Assembly (NCBI RefSeq): GCF_027531025.1
Contig: NZ_JAPZQX010000002.1
Coordinates: 62,001-126,000 of the forward strand
DNA: 64,000 nucleotides
Direction: 5' to 3'
Origin: Novosphingobium sp.
GTDB taxonomy: Bacteria > Pseudomonadota > Alphaproteobacteria > Sphingomonadales > Sphingomonadaceae
Part shown: positions 8,047 through 16,022 of the stretch, piece after piece
Position numbering within the stretch: the stretch's first letter is position 1
How the letters are laid out: the number at the start of each line of letters is the position of its first letter
Translations under genes and position numbers: made by a program
The notes under the pieces: generated by a model
What the model was told of the DNA's origin: nothing
Databases searched by the model: none
Seen by the model: only the letters and a program-made list of their open reading frames with translations

Positions 8047-9639
8047 TCAGGCAGTCGGCAGGGTCAGGATAAAGACCGCACCCGCCGCGCTCTCCGCCAG
8101 TTCCAGTAGTCCGCGCCCGTTCTCCGCCAGTGCCCGGGCGATCGGCAGGCCGAGGCCCGTGCCGCCATTGGCGCGCTTGCTGGTGAAGAAGGGGTCGAAC
8201 ACCCGATCGCGGTCGGCTGCGGGAATGCCGGGCCCATCGTCGGCCAGGCGGATCGCGACTGCGCCGTCAACCAGCGCGGCGCTGATGGTCAGGTGCCGCG
8301 CTCCGGCCTGGCGGGCGTTCTCGATCAGCGTGGTGAGGATCGCTTCCAGCGCGCCGGCCTCTGCCATCAGCGGCGGCAGGTCGGGCGGCAGGATCATGGT
8401 GATGGCGAAGCCCTCGCGCCGCAGGCCGTCCGCCACTTGGGTCAGCAGCGGGTCTAGGTCCGCGCGGGCTGATGGATCGCTGCGACCCATGTCTGCCTGC
8501 GCCAGTTCCATCAGGCGGCTGACGAGGCGCGAAAGCCGCCCGGCATCGGCGGCCATGTTGGCAAGGAACCGCTCGCGCTCCGCCGCGCTCATCGTTTCGC
8601 CATGGTCCTGCAACAGCTCAATCCCGCCAGAGAGGCCGGCCAGCGGCGTCTTGAACTCGTGGCTCAGCGCCGCCGCGAAATCGCGCAGGTAGCGCGAGCG
8701 GCGTGCAATCGCGGCCGACATGGCGGCGAAATCGTCATAGAGGCTGCCGATCTCGCGCACTTCCAGCGTCGGTCGGCGCGGCGCAGCATGGCGGCCCTGG
8801 GCGAGCGCGCGGCTGGCGCGGCTGAGCCGTTCGACCGGACTGACGATGGCACGAGCCAGCACTGCGGTGAGGACCAGCAAGAGCGAGAAGATCGCGCCGA
8901 CGCCCAGTGCAATTTTGCCGCGATCCTCCCACATCCCCCGAAACAGCGCGCGCGGACTGCGCGAGACCAGCACCGCGCCGACCACTTCGCCGCGCACCGT
9001 GATCGGTCGGGCCTGGTGCATGCGGATCGAGGTGGCGCGGCTGATCCAGTCCAGCGGGGTATCGCGCAGGTAGGCATCGTTGTGGCGCAGCACCGTGGCG
9101 GGCGCACCGCCCAGCGCCGAGCGCACCTCGGGTACCTGAGCGAGGCTCAGCCCGCGGTCGCGGCCGTTGAGCAGCAGGCCCTGCCGGTCAAGCAACAGGA
9201 TCGAGGCCAGGGTCGCGCGCTTGGTCTCGGCTATGGCCGGGGCGATCCGGTCAGCCACCTGCTGTGCGACCGGATCGGCGCGGGCGGGGGTTGCGGCGGC
9301 AGCCGGTCGTTCGGGCAGGACGGGCGATGAGCGCAGATCGACGCCGGTGGGGGTATCCTCGTAGCTTTCGCTCAGGGTATCGGCCGGGTCATCCTGCGGC
9401 TCGGGCGGGGCGGTGGCAGCCGGGCCGGGCCAGAGCAGCGCGGCGCTGGCGGCAATCGCGGCGCTCTGCGCGGTCAGTTCCGCTTCGGTGCGGCGGATCA
9501 GCGCGTTCTCGTAAACCCTCAGGCCCAGCGCGGCGATGCCGGGCAGGGCGGCCACGAACAACAGTGTGCCGAACAGCAGCCAGCGCAGCCGCGGCATGGG
9601 CCACAGCGCGCGGGCCAGCTTGCGCAGGGCTGCGATCAT
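8047..9639 (-). CDS. Sensor histidine kinase
   Basis: 530 residues. An N-terminal transmembrane helix (WLLFGTLLFVAALPGIAALG) is followed by a periplasmic sensing region of about 200 residues with an Ala/Pro-rich insert, and a second helix (IALGVGAIFSLLLVLTAVLA). Then come a HAMP linker, the HisKA motif ALSHEFKTPLAG with phospho-acceptor His327, and an HATPase domain with N box ENARQAG, DDGPGIP and GGTGLGLPIARALAE. The start overlaps the response-regulator stop by 4 bp (ATGA). Third gene of an operon with a DUF4173 protein and an OmpR-type regulator, an arrangement recalling CreBC. The signal is unknown. Confidence 0.92.
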   Translation of the reverse strand: MIAALRKLARALWPMPRLRWLLFGTLLFVAALPGIAALGLRVYENALIRRTEAELTAQSAAIAASAALLWPGPAATAPPEPQDDPADTLSESYEDTPTGVDLRSSPVLPERPAAAATPARADPVAQQVADRIAPAIAETKRATLASILLLDRQGLLLNGRDRGLSLAQVPEVRSALGGAPATVLRHNDAYLRDTPLDWISRATSIRMHQARPITVRGEVVGAVLVSRSPRALFRGMWEDRGKIALGVGAIFSLLLVLTAVLARAIVSPVERLSRASRALAQGRHAAPRRPTLEVREIGSLYDDFAAMSAAIARRSRYLRDFAAALSHEFKTPLAGLSGGIELLQDHGETMSAAERERFLANMAADAGRLSRLVSRLMELAQADMGRSDPSARADLDPLLTQVADGLRREGFAITMILPPDLPPLMAEAGALEAILTTLIENARQAGARHLTISAALVDGAVAIRLADDGPGIPAADRDRVFDPFFTSKRANGGTGLGLPIARALAENGRGLLELAESAAGAVFILTLPTA

Positions 9640-10373
9640 GCCGGAGCGCAAGGCCCAAGCCGATAGCCGACGCCTGCACGCGTTTCGACCAGACTGTCGC
9701 AGCCCACATCAGCGAACTTGCGGCGCAGGTTGCGCACGTGGCTGTCGATCGTGCGGTCGGTAATGGCAAAGCCGGGGCCGTGCAGCCGATCGATCAGTTC
9801 ATCGCGGCTGAAGAAACGCGTGGGCGCGCTGGCGAGGGTGCGCAGCAGGGTGAACTCGGTGACGGTCAGCGCCACCTCTGCCCCCTGCCACTGGGCGGCC
9901 CAGCCATCGATATCGAGGCTGAGCCCACCCCGGCCAAGCGGTTGCGCCGGTGTGGTCGATGCGGCTACTGGCGCGACGGTCTCGCGCGCCGAGCGGCGCA
10001 GGATCGCCTGGGCGCGGGCCACCACCTCGCGCGGGGAGAACGGCTTGACCACGTAATCGTCGGCGCCCAGCTCTATCCCCAGCACGCGATCCAGCTCATC
10101 GTCGCGGCTGGACAGGAACAGGATCGGCAGGTCGCCGCTGGCACGCAGACGACGGCAGACTTCCAGCCCATCCATCCGCGGCATGTTGATATCCAGCACG
10201 ACCAGGTCGGGCGGGTTCTGGCCGATCAGCGCCAGGGCTTCCTCGCCATCGCCCGCCTCGGCCGTCTCGACCCCCGACTTGGCGAAGGCAAAGGTCAGCA
10301 CCTCGCGGATATGCGGGTCATCGTCGACGATCAGGACACGGCGGGCCATGGTTCTGGTTTGCGCCGGTTCCAT
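9636..10373 (-). CDS. OmpR/CreB-type response regulator
   Basis: 245 residues: receiver domain RRVLIVDDDPHIREVLTFAF with acidic pocket DD, phospho-acceptor Asp61 in VVLDINMPRMDG, SS in FLSSRDD, and Lys in VVKPFSP. A Trans_Reg_C winged helix follows, with TVTEFTLLRTL and ITDRTIDSHVRNLRRKF. Start is uncertain: Met codons lie at 10373 and 10349 (MARRVLIVDD), and a TTG at 10385 overlaps the DUF4173 stop. Partner of the downstream histidine kinase. Possible targets are its own operon, whose promoter region holds inverted repeats. Confidence 0.92.
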   Translation of the reverse strand: MEPAQTRTMARRVLIVDDDPHIREVLTFAFAKSGVETAEAGDGEEALALIGQNPPDLVVLDINMPRMDGLEVCRRLRASGDLPILFLSSRDDELDRVLGIELGADDYVVKPFSPREVVARAQAILRRSARETVAPVAASTTPAQPLGRGGLSLDIDGWAAQWQGAEVALTVTEFTLLRTLASAPTRFFSRDELIDRLHGPGFAITDRTIDSHVRNLRRKFADVGCDSLVETRAGVGYRLGPCAPA

Positions 10374-10381
10374 TGCCGCCG

Positions 10382-11932
10382 TCAACCGATCTGGTCCAGA
10401 TAGCTTGCCGTAGGATCCTGCGGCGTCCCGCTGCAGTCATAGCGCGCGCCGGGCCAGGCACGCGGCGTTTGGCGGCCTAGCGCCTCGGCCCGGGCCAGTC
10501 GCCGCTCGCCCAGCAGGGTCCAGGCCCCGTTATCCAGCATCTGGCCCTGGCGGTACTGCACCTGCGCGCGCAGTTCGCGTACCCGCTCGCGCAGCACCGG
10601 GTCGAGCGGGCGGTCCTCCAGATCGATCAGCGGCAGCAACGCCGGGGTGCCCAGTTCTGCCATGTAGCACAGGTCGATTCCCGCGCCGGTCCCGTCCACT
10701 TCGCGGGCGTGGCGCACGTTCCACTGGGCCGCGAACGCGCCGGTATCGACAAAGGCATAGGTCCCCAGTAGCAGCATGGCCGCCGCGCAGTTGGCGTTGA
10801 TCAGCCAGCGCGCGCTATGCCCGCGCAGCAGCCGCCAGCCGATCAGCGCCAGGCCCACCGCCACCAACGCCATCCAGGCGAGGGCCGCGATCCGCAGGCG
10901 GGTCAGCGAATAGGCGTCGATGTAATCGTAGAGCCGCAGCATGGAGGAGGCGACCAGCACCAGGTTCTGCGCGATCCAGAGCGTGACCAGCTTGCGTACC
11001 AGCGGATTGTCGGCCGTCTGCGATCCGGGACGCAGGGTGATCAGCACGAACAGCGCGGCCAGCAGTGCGGTGGCGATCAGCGGATAGGCGCCGCGATGGG
11101 CATAGTCGGCCAGGGTCATGCCATCAGGCAGCGGCAGCAGCCCCCACAGCCAGGCGAGGTCCATTGCGTTCTGCATGGCGAACAGCGCGTTGAAGGCGAT
11201 CAGCGAGATGAGGACCGAGGCCGGGTTGACGCCGGGGATCGCCAGATCGCCCGAGCCGTCAAAGGTGCCAAAGTAAGGCCGGGCGCGGCGCGGGCGCAGC
11301 ACACCCCAGGTGATCACGAAGATCGCGCCGCAGAAGATGATCCGCCCGGCAGTGCGTTCATCCAGCAGGGGCATGGTCAGGCTGTCGATCGCCTGCTCGA
11401 ACACCGGGTTGGCAAAGGTGAAGAGGGTCAGGATGACCGCCGATCCGGCCAGCGGCAGGAACAGGGCAGGGAGCAGGCGGCGCAGGCCGGTTCCAACAGG
11501 TCGGCGGTTCCGGGCACGGCTCAGTTTGAACAGGTCGATCAGCGGACCGAACAGCGCCTTGAACCCGTGGGCAATCAGCCGCTGCGCCCAGCGCCAGCCA
11601 TCGTCGAACCGCGCGGTACCGGGCAGCAGGATCGCCAGCCCCAGTGCCACCCAGAACAGCAGGAAGGGCAGGGGTGCTGCATCCCAGATCATCGCTCCTG
11701 CCATTGCCAGGGCAAAGGTCAGCGCGATCAGTGCGCGCCGATCGTGCCGCAAAGCGGGGTTGGCCAGCACGGTGGTGAGGGCCAGGGCCGTGCCGAACAG
11801 GCCGAGCCAGCCGAAGCTCAGTTCGCGAATGAAGAACACCTGGTCGGCCAGCGCGATCAGCGCGGCGGCCATGGCCAGTTTCACGGCAAAGCTGCCGTGC
11901 AGCCGGGGTAGTCGGAATGTCTGTGCAGTCAT
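10382..11932 (-). CDS. DUF4173-type polytopic membrane protein
   Basis: 516 residues with about 12 hydrophobic segments (for example FVLITLRPG-, LALIGWRLLRG- and TLFTFANPVF-containing stretches) and a soluble C-terminal tail of ~110 residues ending in a TARDC-like RYDCSGTPQ segment. The pattern of an early GTGLRRLLPALFLPLAGSAV and a central FGTFDGSGD loop is that of DUF4153/DUF4173 proteins, which are often encoded beside two-component systems. Function unknown; by context it may be the sensed or controlled component of the regulator-kinase pair downstream. The SD AGGAGG lies 5 nt before the ATG and is partly covered by a hairpin. Confidence 0.8.
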   Translation of the reverse strand: MTAQTFRLPRLHGSFAVKLAMAAALIALADQVFFIRELSFGWLGLFGTALALTTVLANPALRHDRRALIALTFALAMAGAMIWDAAPLPFLLFWVALGLAILLPGTARFDDGWRWAQRLIAHGFKALFGPLIDLFKLSRARNRRPVGTGLRRLLPALFLPLAGSAVILTLFTFANPVFEQAIDSLTMPLLDERTAGRIIFCGAIFVITWGVLRPRRARPYFGTFDGSGDLAIPGVNPASVLISLIAFNALFAMQNAMDLAWLWGLLPLPDGMTLADYAHRGAYPLIATALLAALFVLITLRPGSQTADNPLVRKLVTLWIAQNLVLVASSMLRLYDYIDAYSLTRLRIAALAWMALVAVGLALIGWRLLRGHSARWLINANCAAAMLLLGTYAFVDTGAFAAQWNVRHAREVDGTGAGIDLCYMAELGTPALLPLIDLEDRPLDPVLRERVRELRAQVQYRQGQMLDNGAWTLLGERRLARAEALGRQTPRAWPGARYDCSGTPQDPTASYLDQIG

Positions 11933-11937
11933 TGCAG

Positions 11938-12018
11938 CCTCCTGTTGCCATCCCTCTGCGGCAACAGGATGCACGGCATGGCGGCGGTGCTGAGGACTTG
12001 CGGCGCCTATGCCGTGCA
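11938..12018 (-). promoter_or_regulatory. Two stacked inverted repeats before the DUF4173 operon
   Basis: On the minus strand a 10-bp inverted repeat TGCACGGCAT/ATGCCGTGCA (12009-12018 and 11970-11979, 29-bp loop) is followed by a 9-bp hairpin CCTGTTGCC/GGCAACAGG (11960-11968 and 11941-11949, 10-nt loop). The 3' arm of the hairpin shares AGG with the SD AGGAGG (11938-11943) of the DUF4173 gene. A further GCCGTGCA lies inside the start of the gene at 11894-11901. Likely control elements of the three-gene operon. Confidence 0.5.
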
Positions 12019-12035
12019 GATTCGGTGCAGGCGCC

Positions 12036-12914
12036 CTATTTCGCCACGGTCCCGCTGAACAGCACCCGGCTGCCCAGCCGCGCGGCGAGCGGCTCCGGCG
12101 CAGTGTCCATCAGCGCGCGGTCGATCCGCGCAGCCCAGCTCCAGCGCGGGCGCGAGGGGAACAGGCGGCCTTCGGCGAGACCAAAGAAATCGATCCGCGC
12201 ATCGCGCAGCGCGGCGCGCACGATCGCGAATTCTGCCTCGTCGATCTTGTTTTCGTCGGGCGTGATATAGGGCGTTTCGCCATCGTAGATGAAGCGCTGC
12301 AACAGCGGATAGGCGATCCGTTCCACCGGGGCACTGGTCCGGATCCGCTGGAGCAGCGAATGGGTATAGAGCTCGTCCCCGATGATCGTGCCGCCGGGCT
12401 GCATAACCCGCACCACTTCGGCCATGGTCGCGGCGATATCGACGTGGTGGAGGATGTCGACGAAGACCACCAGGTCGAAGTGATCGGCCGAATAGTCGGC
12501 CATGCTTTCGGCCGGCATGACGCGGAAGTCGATCCCGGCCTGGCCAGCCCGCCGGGCCCGTTCGCGGGCGATCTCGACCGATTCCGGCGAGAGATCGAAG
12601 GTGCTGACTTCGGCCCCCAGCATGGCCAGGCGGATCGCATCGTCACCAAAGCCGCAGCCCGGGATCAGCACCCGCTTGCCCGCCGGGCCTGCCGCCATGA
12701 TCCGGTCATAGAGCGACCAGTATGCGTTCCAGGGTCGCCGCTCGCTCGACGTGATGATGTCGGTCGAGACCGGCAGGTCGATCACTTCGGCCCGCGCCGC
12801 GGCGTGGCTGCGGTGGAATTCGAGCTCGCTCAATTGCCGCGCGGTCAGGCCGGGCGGGGTCTCCGCCGCCTCGGCCGCAAGGTCAGGTTTGAGGCGCGGA
12901 TCGTGCTCGGTCAT
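12036..12914 (-). CDS. Class I SAM-dependent methyltransferase
   Basis: 292 residues. A helical N-terminal region precedes a Rossmann methyltransferase core with motif I VLIPGCGFGDDAIRLA, an acidic motif II (STFDLSPESVEIAR), motif III around FRVMPAESM, and motif IV FDLVVFVDILHHV. The C-terminal third is an additional domain containing a YITPDENKID loop. The substrate cannot be deduced; the core resembles small-molecule or lipid/sugar methyltransferases of the UbiE-like type. No operon partner: the DUF4173 promoter lies downstream and gamma-glutamyltransferase upstream, each with its own spacer. Confidence 0.82.
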   Translation of the reverse strand: MTEHDPRLKPDLAAEAAETPPGLTARQLSELEFHRSHAAARAEVIDLPVSTDIITSSERRPWNAYWSLYDRIMAAGPAGKRVLIPGCGFGDDAIRLAMLGAEVSTFDLSPESVEIARERARRAGQAGIDFRVMPAESMADYSADHFDLVVFVDILHHVDIAATMAEVVRVMQPGGTIIGDELYTHSLLQRIRTSAPVERIAYPLLQRFIYDGETPYITPDENKIDEAEFAIVRAALRDARIDFFGLAEGRLFPSRPRWSWAARIDRALMDTAPEPLAARLGSRVLFSGTVAK

Positions 12915-12982
12915 GCGCCTGCCTTACCCGCCAATCCTTGCGATTAGGTATCCGGCTGAGCACAAATGACATTTCCTCCCGC

Positions 12983-14776
12983 TCAGTACCCCTGCGCCTG
13001 CCCGTCCTTGCGCATCTCGGTCGCCCCGATCAGCACGCCGGTCCTGGGATCGCGGGCGATCGCCTGGTAGCCGCCGAACATGGCCCCGTCCTTCACCACC
13101 TCCACCTTGTGGCCCATGGCCTTGAGCGCCGCGACGGTCGCCGCCGGGATGCCGGGTTCGACATAAAGCGTGCCGAGCGGATCGATGCTCGGCCCGGTGG
13201 TGGGCTCGGTCGGCTCGCGCCCGCCTTCGTGGTTGAGCCGCGCCGCATCGCCCGCTTCCTGCAGGTTCATGCCGTAATCTACCAGGTTGATCAGCACCTG
13301 GACATGGCCTTGCGGCTGCATCCCGCCGCCCATCAGGCCCAGTGTCATGTACGGCTGGCCATCCTTCTTCACGAAGGCCGGGATGATCGTCTGGAACGGC
13401 CGCTTGCCCGGTGCATAGGCATTGGCGTGCTTGGGATCGAGACTGTAGAGCTCGCCCCGGTCCTGGAACATGAAGCCCAGCCCATCGGGCACCAGACCGC
13501 TGCCCATCCCGCGATAGTTCGACTGGATCAGGCTGACCATCAGCCCGTCCTTGTCGACCACGGTCATATAGGTCGTGTCGCCCGATCCATCGAGCTTGGG
13601 CTCGGGCTTGGGCTCGCCGGGTGCAAACTCCGGTGTCGCCTTGTCCGGATCGATCAGGGCAAAGCGCTTGCGGCCATATTCGTCGGACAGCAGGTCCATC
13701 GGGAAGGGCGCAAAGCCCGTATCGGCATAGAACTTTGCGACGTCGGCATGGGCCAGCCGCTTCGCCTCGGTGATGTAGTGCAGCACCTGCGGGCTGCCGC
13801 GCTCCCACTGGGCGAGGTCCACGTTCTTGAGGATGTTGACCATCTGCAGCGCGGCAAAGCCCTGCGTATTGGGCGGCAGCTCGCACAGCTCGTAACCCTT
13901 GCGATAGGCCACGCAAACGGGATCGAACCAGTCGCTGCGGTGGGCGGCAAAGTCCTCAATCGTATAGGCCGAACCCTGCCGTTTCAGGTAATCGACCATC
14001 ACCTGCGCGCTTTGCCCGCGATAGAACTCGTCGCGGCCATTGGTGGCGATCCGCTCCAGCGTATTGGCGAGGTCCGGGTTGCGGAACACCTCGCCCGCCT
14101 TGGGCGCGCCATTGGCGAACCAGGTGGCGCGGGCATTGGTGAAATCGAACTTGTCCGCATTGCGATCGAAATTGCGATAGGCGCGGCGGTAATACTCGGC
14201 GATAACGGGGGCGACCGGATGGCCCTCCCGCGCATAGCGGATCGTCGGGGCCAGCACGTCCTTCATCGCCAGCTTGCCGAAGCGGTCGTGCATGGTGAAC
14301 CAGGCATCGACAGTGCCGGGGATAGTGACCGAGAGATGGCCCAGCGCCGGCAGGCTCTTGGCATCGTCCAGCCTGGCCTTGAGCTGCTTCAGCGTCTGCC
14401 CCTTGGGGCTGCGGCCCGACCCGTTGAGGCCGTGAAGCTTGCCGGTCCTGGGATCGTAAATGATTGCAAACAGATCGCCGCCGATGCCATTGCCGGTCGG
14501 CTCCATCAGCCCCAGCGCGGCATTGGCGGCAATCGCCGCGTCCACCGCATTGCCGCCGGCCTTCAGCACGTCGAGCGCGACCTGCGTCGCCAGCGGATGG
14601 GCCGTCGCCGCCATGCCGTTCTGCGCATAGACCGGACTGCGTGACCAGGCCGCGCCCGCCGGGCGGCCCCCTGCGCCGATCTGCTCGGCAATCGGGCGAG
14701 GCTTGGCTTCCTGCGCGGCGGCCGGCGCGGTCAGCGTGACTGCAAGAGCGGCAGCAAGGGCGATGGCGCGGGTCAT
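12983..14776 (-). CDS. ggt: Gamma-glutamyltransferase
   Basis: 597-residue periplasmic Ntn-hydrolase that hydrolyses or transfers the gamma-glutamyl group of glutathione. Signal peptide MTRAIALAAALAVTLTAPAA ending near AQ-EAK. The large subunit has GMAATAHPLATQ and GNAVDAAIAANAALGLMEP. The autocleavage/nucleophile site is GDTTYMTVVDKDG with Thr401 as the presumed catalytic residue, and the small subunit has RGMGSGLV and LGLMGGGMQPQGHVQ. Start chosen at the Met giving a clean signal peptide; the frame is open further upstream without coding character. Three TGGACCAC repeats lie about 80-110 bp before the start. Confidence 0.95.
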   Translation of the reverse strand: MTRAIALAAALAVTLTAPAAAQEAKPRPIAEQIGAGGRPAGAAWSRSPVYAQNGMAATAHPLATQVALDVLKAGGNAVDAAIAANAALGLMEPTGNGIGGDLFAIIYDPRTGKLHGLNGSGRSPKGQTLKQLKARLDDAKSLPALGHLSVTIPGTVDAWFTMHDRFGKLAMKDVLAPTIRYAREGHPVAPVIAEYYRRAYRNFDRNADKFDFTNARATWFANGAPKAGEVFRNPDLANTLERIATNGRDEFYRGQSAQVMVDYLKRQGSAYTIEDFAAHRSDWFDPVCVAYRKGYELCELPPNTQGFAALQMVNILKNVDLAQWERGSPQVLHYITEAKRLAHADVAKFYADTGFAPFPMDLLSDEYGRKRFALIDPDKATPEFAPGEPKPEPKLDGSGDTTYMTVVDKDGLMVSLIQSNYRGMGSGLVPDGLGFMFQDRGELYSLDPKHANAYAPGKRPFQTIIPAFVKKDGQPYMTLGLMGGGMQPQGHVQVLINLVDYGMNLQEAGDAARLNHEGGREPTEPTTGPSIDPLGTLYVEPGIPAATVAALKAMGHKVEVVKDGAMFGGYQAIARDPRTGVLIGATEMRKDGQAQGY

Positions 14777-15030
14777 GGTGGTCACTCCGGGAATTGCGTC
14801 TGGAGCGCTGACTAGGCCGCTCTGCCAGCGCCTGCAACACGGCATAATGCAGGCCATGGACCACGCCTTGGACCACTTGGACCACAGTCCAGGGACAAGA
14901 AAAACCGCCGCCCCGGCCCAGCGCGAGAATGGCGGTCGAGAGCGGGCGGCGCGGGGTGTCACGTGGCCGGATCATGCCACATTGCCGCCGTGTAGGAAAA
15001 AGGCTGGCCGCAGAGCCGGTTGCTGTTCGA
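14777..15030. other. Intergenic region with TGGACCAC repeats
   Basis: 254 bp without a gene, lying 5' of ggt (minus strand) and 3' of the small membrane protein gene. TGGACCAC occurs at 14857-14864, 14869-14876 and 14878-14885 (12- and 9-bp steps). The last copy also forms the small inverted repeat TGGAC-caca-GTCCA (14878-14891). On the ggt strand these read GTGGTCCA. They are likely operator half-sites for an unidentified regulator. The rest shows no clear signal. Confidence 0.45.
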
Positions 15031-15387
15031 TCAGCGCAGGCTGGACCAGTTGCGCCCCATGACAAATGCAAAGCCGCCGACCACGGCAGCCAGCGCCAGA
15101 CCCGCCGCCACCCACAGAGTAGCCGGATAAGGCCCGGTAAAGGCCAGCGCCACGCCCGCCCCGGCAATCAGCGAAAAGGCAAACAGCCAGGCCCCCGCCC
15201 GCCGCCCGCGCAGCAACAGCAGCCCCGCGATCACACCGGCCAGCTTGAGGCACCCGAAGGTCAGCCACAGGCCCGGCGCATAGCGCGGATCGCCCAGGGC
15301 CAGGCTGACGCCGTTGGCCACCACGCCAATCGTGTGCGAGCCGACGATCAGCCATGCGATCGCGCGGATTGTGCTGTTTGCGGTCAT
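15031..15387 (-). CDS. Small four-helix membrane protein, unknown function
   Basis: 118 residues with four predicted membrane segments: IRAIAWLIVGSHTIGVVANG, LWLTFGCLKLAGVIAGLLLL, AWLFAFSLIAGAGVALAF and LWVAAGLALAAVVGGFAFV. Not recognised. Start placed at MTANSTIRA; the open frame allows a 15-residue upstream extension. It is divergent from the DsbB-like gene, about 180 bp away, and lies upstream of ggt on the same strand. Confidence 0.65.
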   Translation of the reverse strand: MTANSTIRAIAWLIVGSHTIGVVANGVSLALGDPRYAPGLWLTFGCLKLAGVIAGLLLLRGRRAGAWLFAFSLIAGAGVALAFTGPYPATLWVAAGLALAAVVGGFAFVMGRNWSSLR

Positions 15388-15501
15388 TGCAATCTCATCC
15401 CCGGCCAGCGCCGCGTCGCGCGACAACAGCATAGTGCGCGGGAAGACGAAAACGGTTCATCGCGGCCACGGTTTTTTGAGCGTGTTCCACAGCCATCAAG
15501 G

Positions 15502-15549
15502 GACATTGCCCAGGGCGGACACGAGGCCTATCGTCCGCGTAGCAATGTC
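15502..15549 (+). promoter_or_regulatory. Nested inverted repeat in the leader of the DsbB-like gene
   Basis: Outer arms GACATTGC (15502-15509) and GCAATGTC (15542-15549) enclose inner arms GCGGAC (15515-15520) and GTCCGC (15533-15538). They are separated by an asymmetric internal loop (5 and 3 nt), with a 12-nt apical loop. All 14 pairs are perfect. The element ends 5 nt before the SD GGGAGG (15555-15560) of the gene at 15569, and an alternative in-frame ATG at 15545 lies inside its 3' arm. Probably a folded 5' UTR; a DNA operator is also possible. Confidence 0.6.
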
Positions 15550-15568
15550 ACACCGGGAGGGTTCGTCC

Positions 15569-15991
15569 ATGTCGCCATTCGCTGCCGACTTTCTGGAGAC
15601 AAACCGCAGGCTGCTGGCGATCCTTGCGATCATCGTCTCCCTGGCAACCTGGGGTGTCGATCTGGCGCAATGGGTCTATCAATGCCCCTATTGCCGGGTG
15701 CAGCGCAGCGCCATCGGCGTGATCGGGGTGATCCTGTTGCTGCCCTGCTATCACCACTGGATCTTGCGGATGATCGGCAGCGCCGTGGGAGCGCTGGGGC
15801 TGGTCGTGGCCGCCAACCAGAACTTCAGCCATATCGCGCGCATGCAGCGGGGCAAGTTCGAGTGGGGCGACCAGTGGTTCATCCACCCGTGGCTGCTGTC
15901 CGGCTTTGCCCTGTTCATTCTCACGGCGCTGCTGATGATGCTGTGGTCGCGGCCGCAAGGCACGGCGACTGTCAGCCAGGGCGACGTCTGA
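15569..15991 (+). CDS. DsbB-like membrane protein with a single Cys pair
   Basis: 140 residues, four membrane helices. After helix 1 comes QCPYCRVQRSAIG. Cys39, Cys42 and Arg46 have the same spacing as Cys41, Cys44 and the quinone-contacting Arg48 of E. coli DsbB, and they sit at the same place just before helix 2. The second periplasmic loop (about residues 83-108, NFSHIARMQRGKFEWGDQWF) has no cysteine, so the DsbA-facing pair of DsbB is missing. By inference it is a quinone-linked thiol oxidase-like protein needing a partner, or a sensor. Start chosen at the ATG 8 nt after GGGAGG. Convergent with the helicase gene. Confidence 0.6.
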   Translation: MSPFAADFLETNRRLLAILAIIVSLATWGVDLAQWVYQCPYCRVQRSAIGVIGVILLLPCYHHWILRMIGSAVGALGLVVAANQNFSHIARMQRGKFEWGDQWFIHPWLLSGFALFILTALLMMLWSRPQGTATVSQGDV

Positions 15992-16022
15992 TAGGTCGCC
16001 GCCAGGAAGCTGAAATGCTTCG

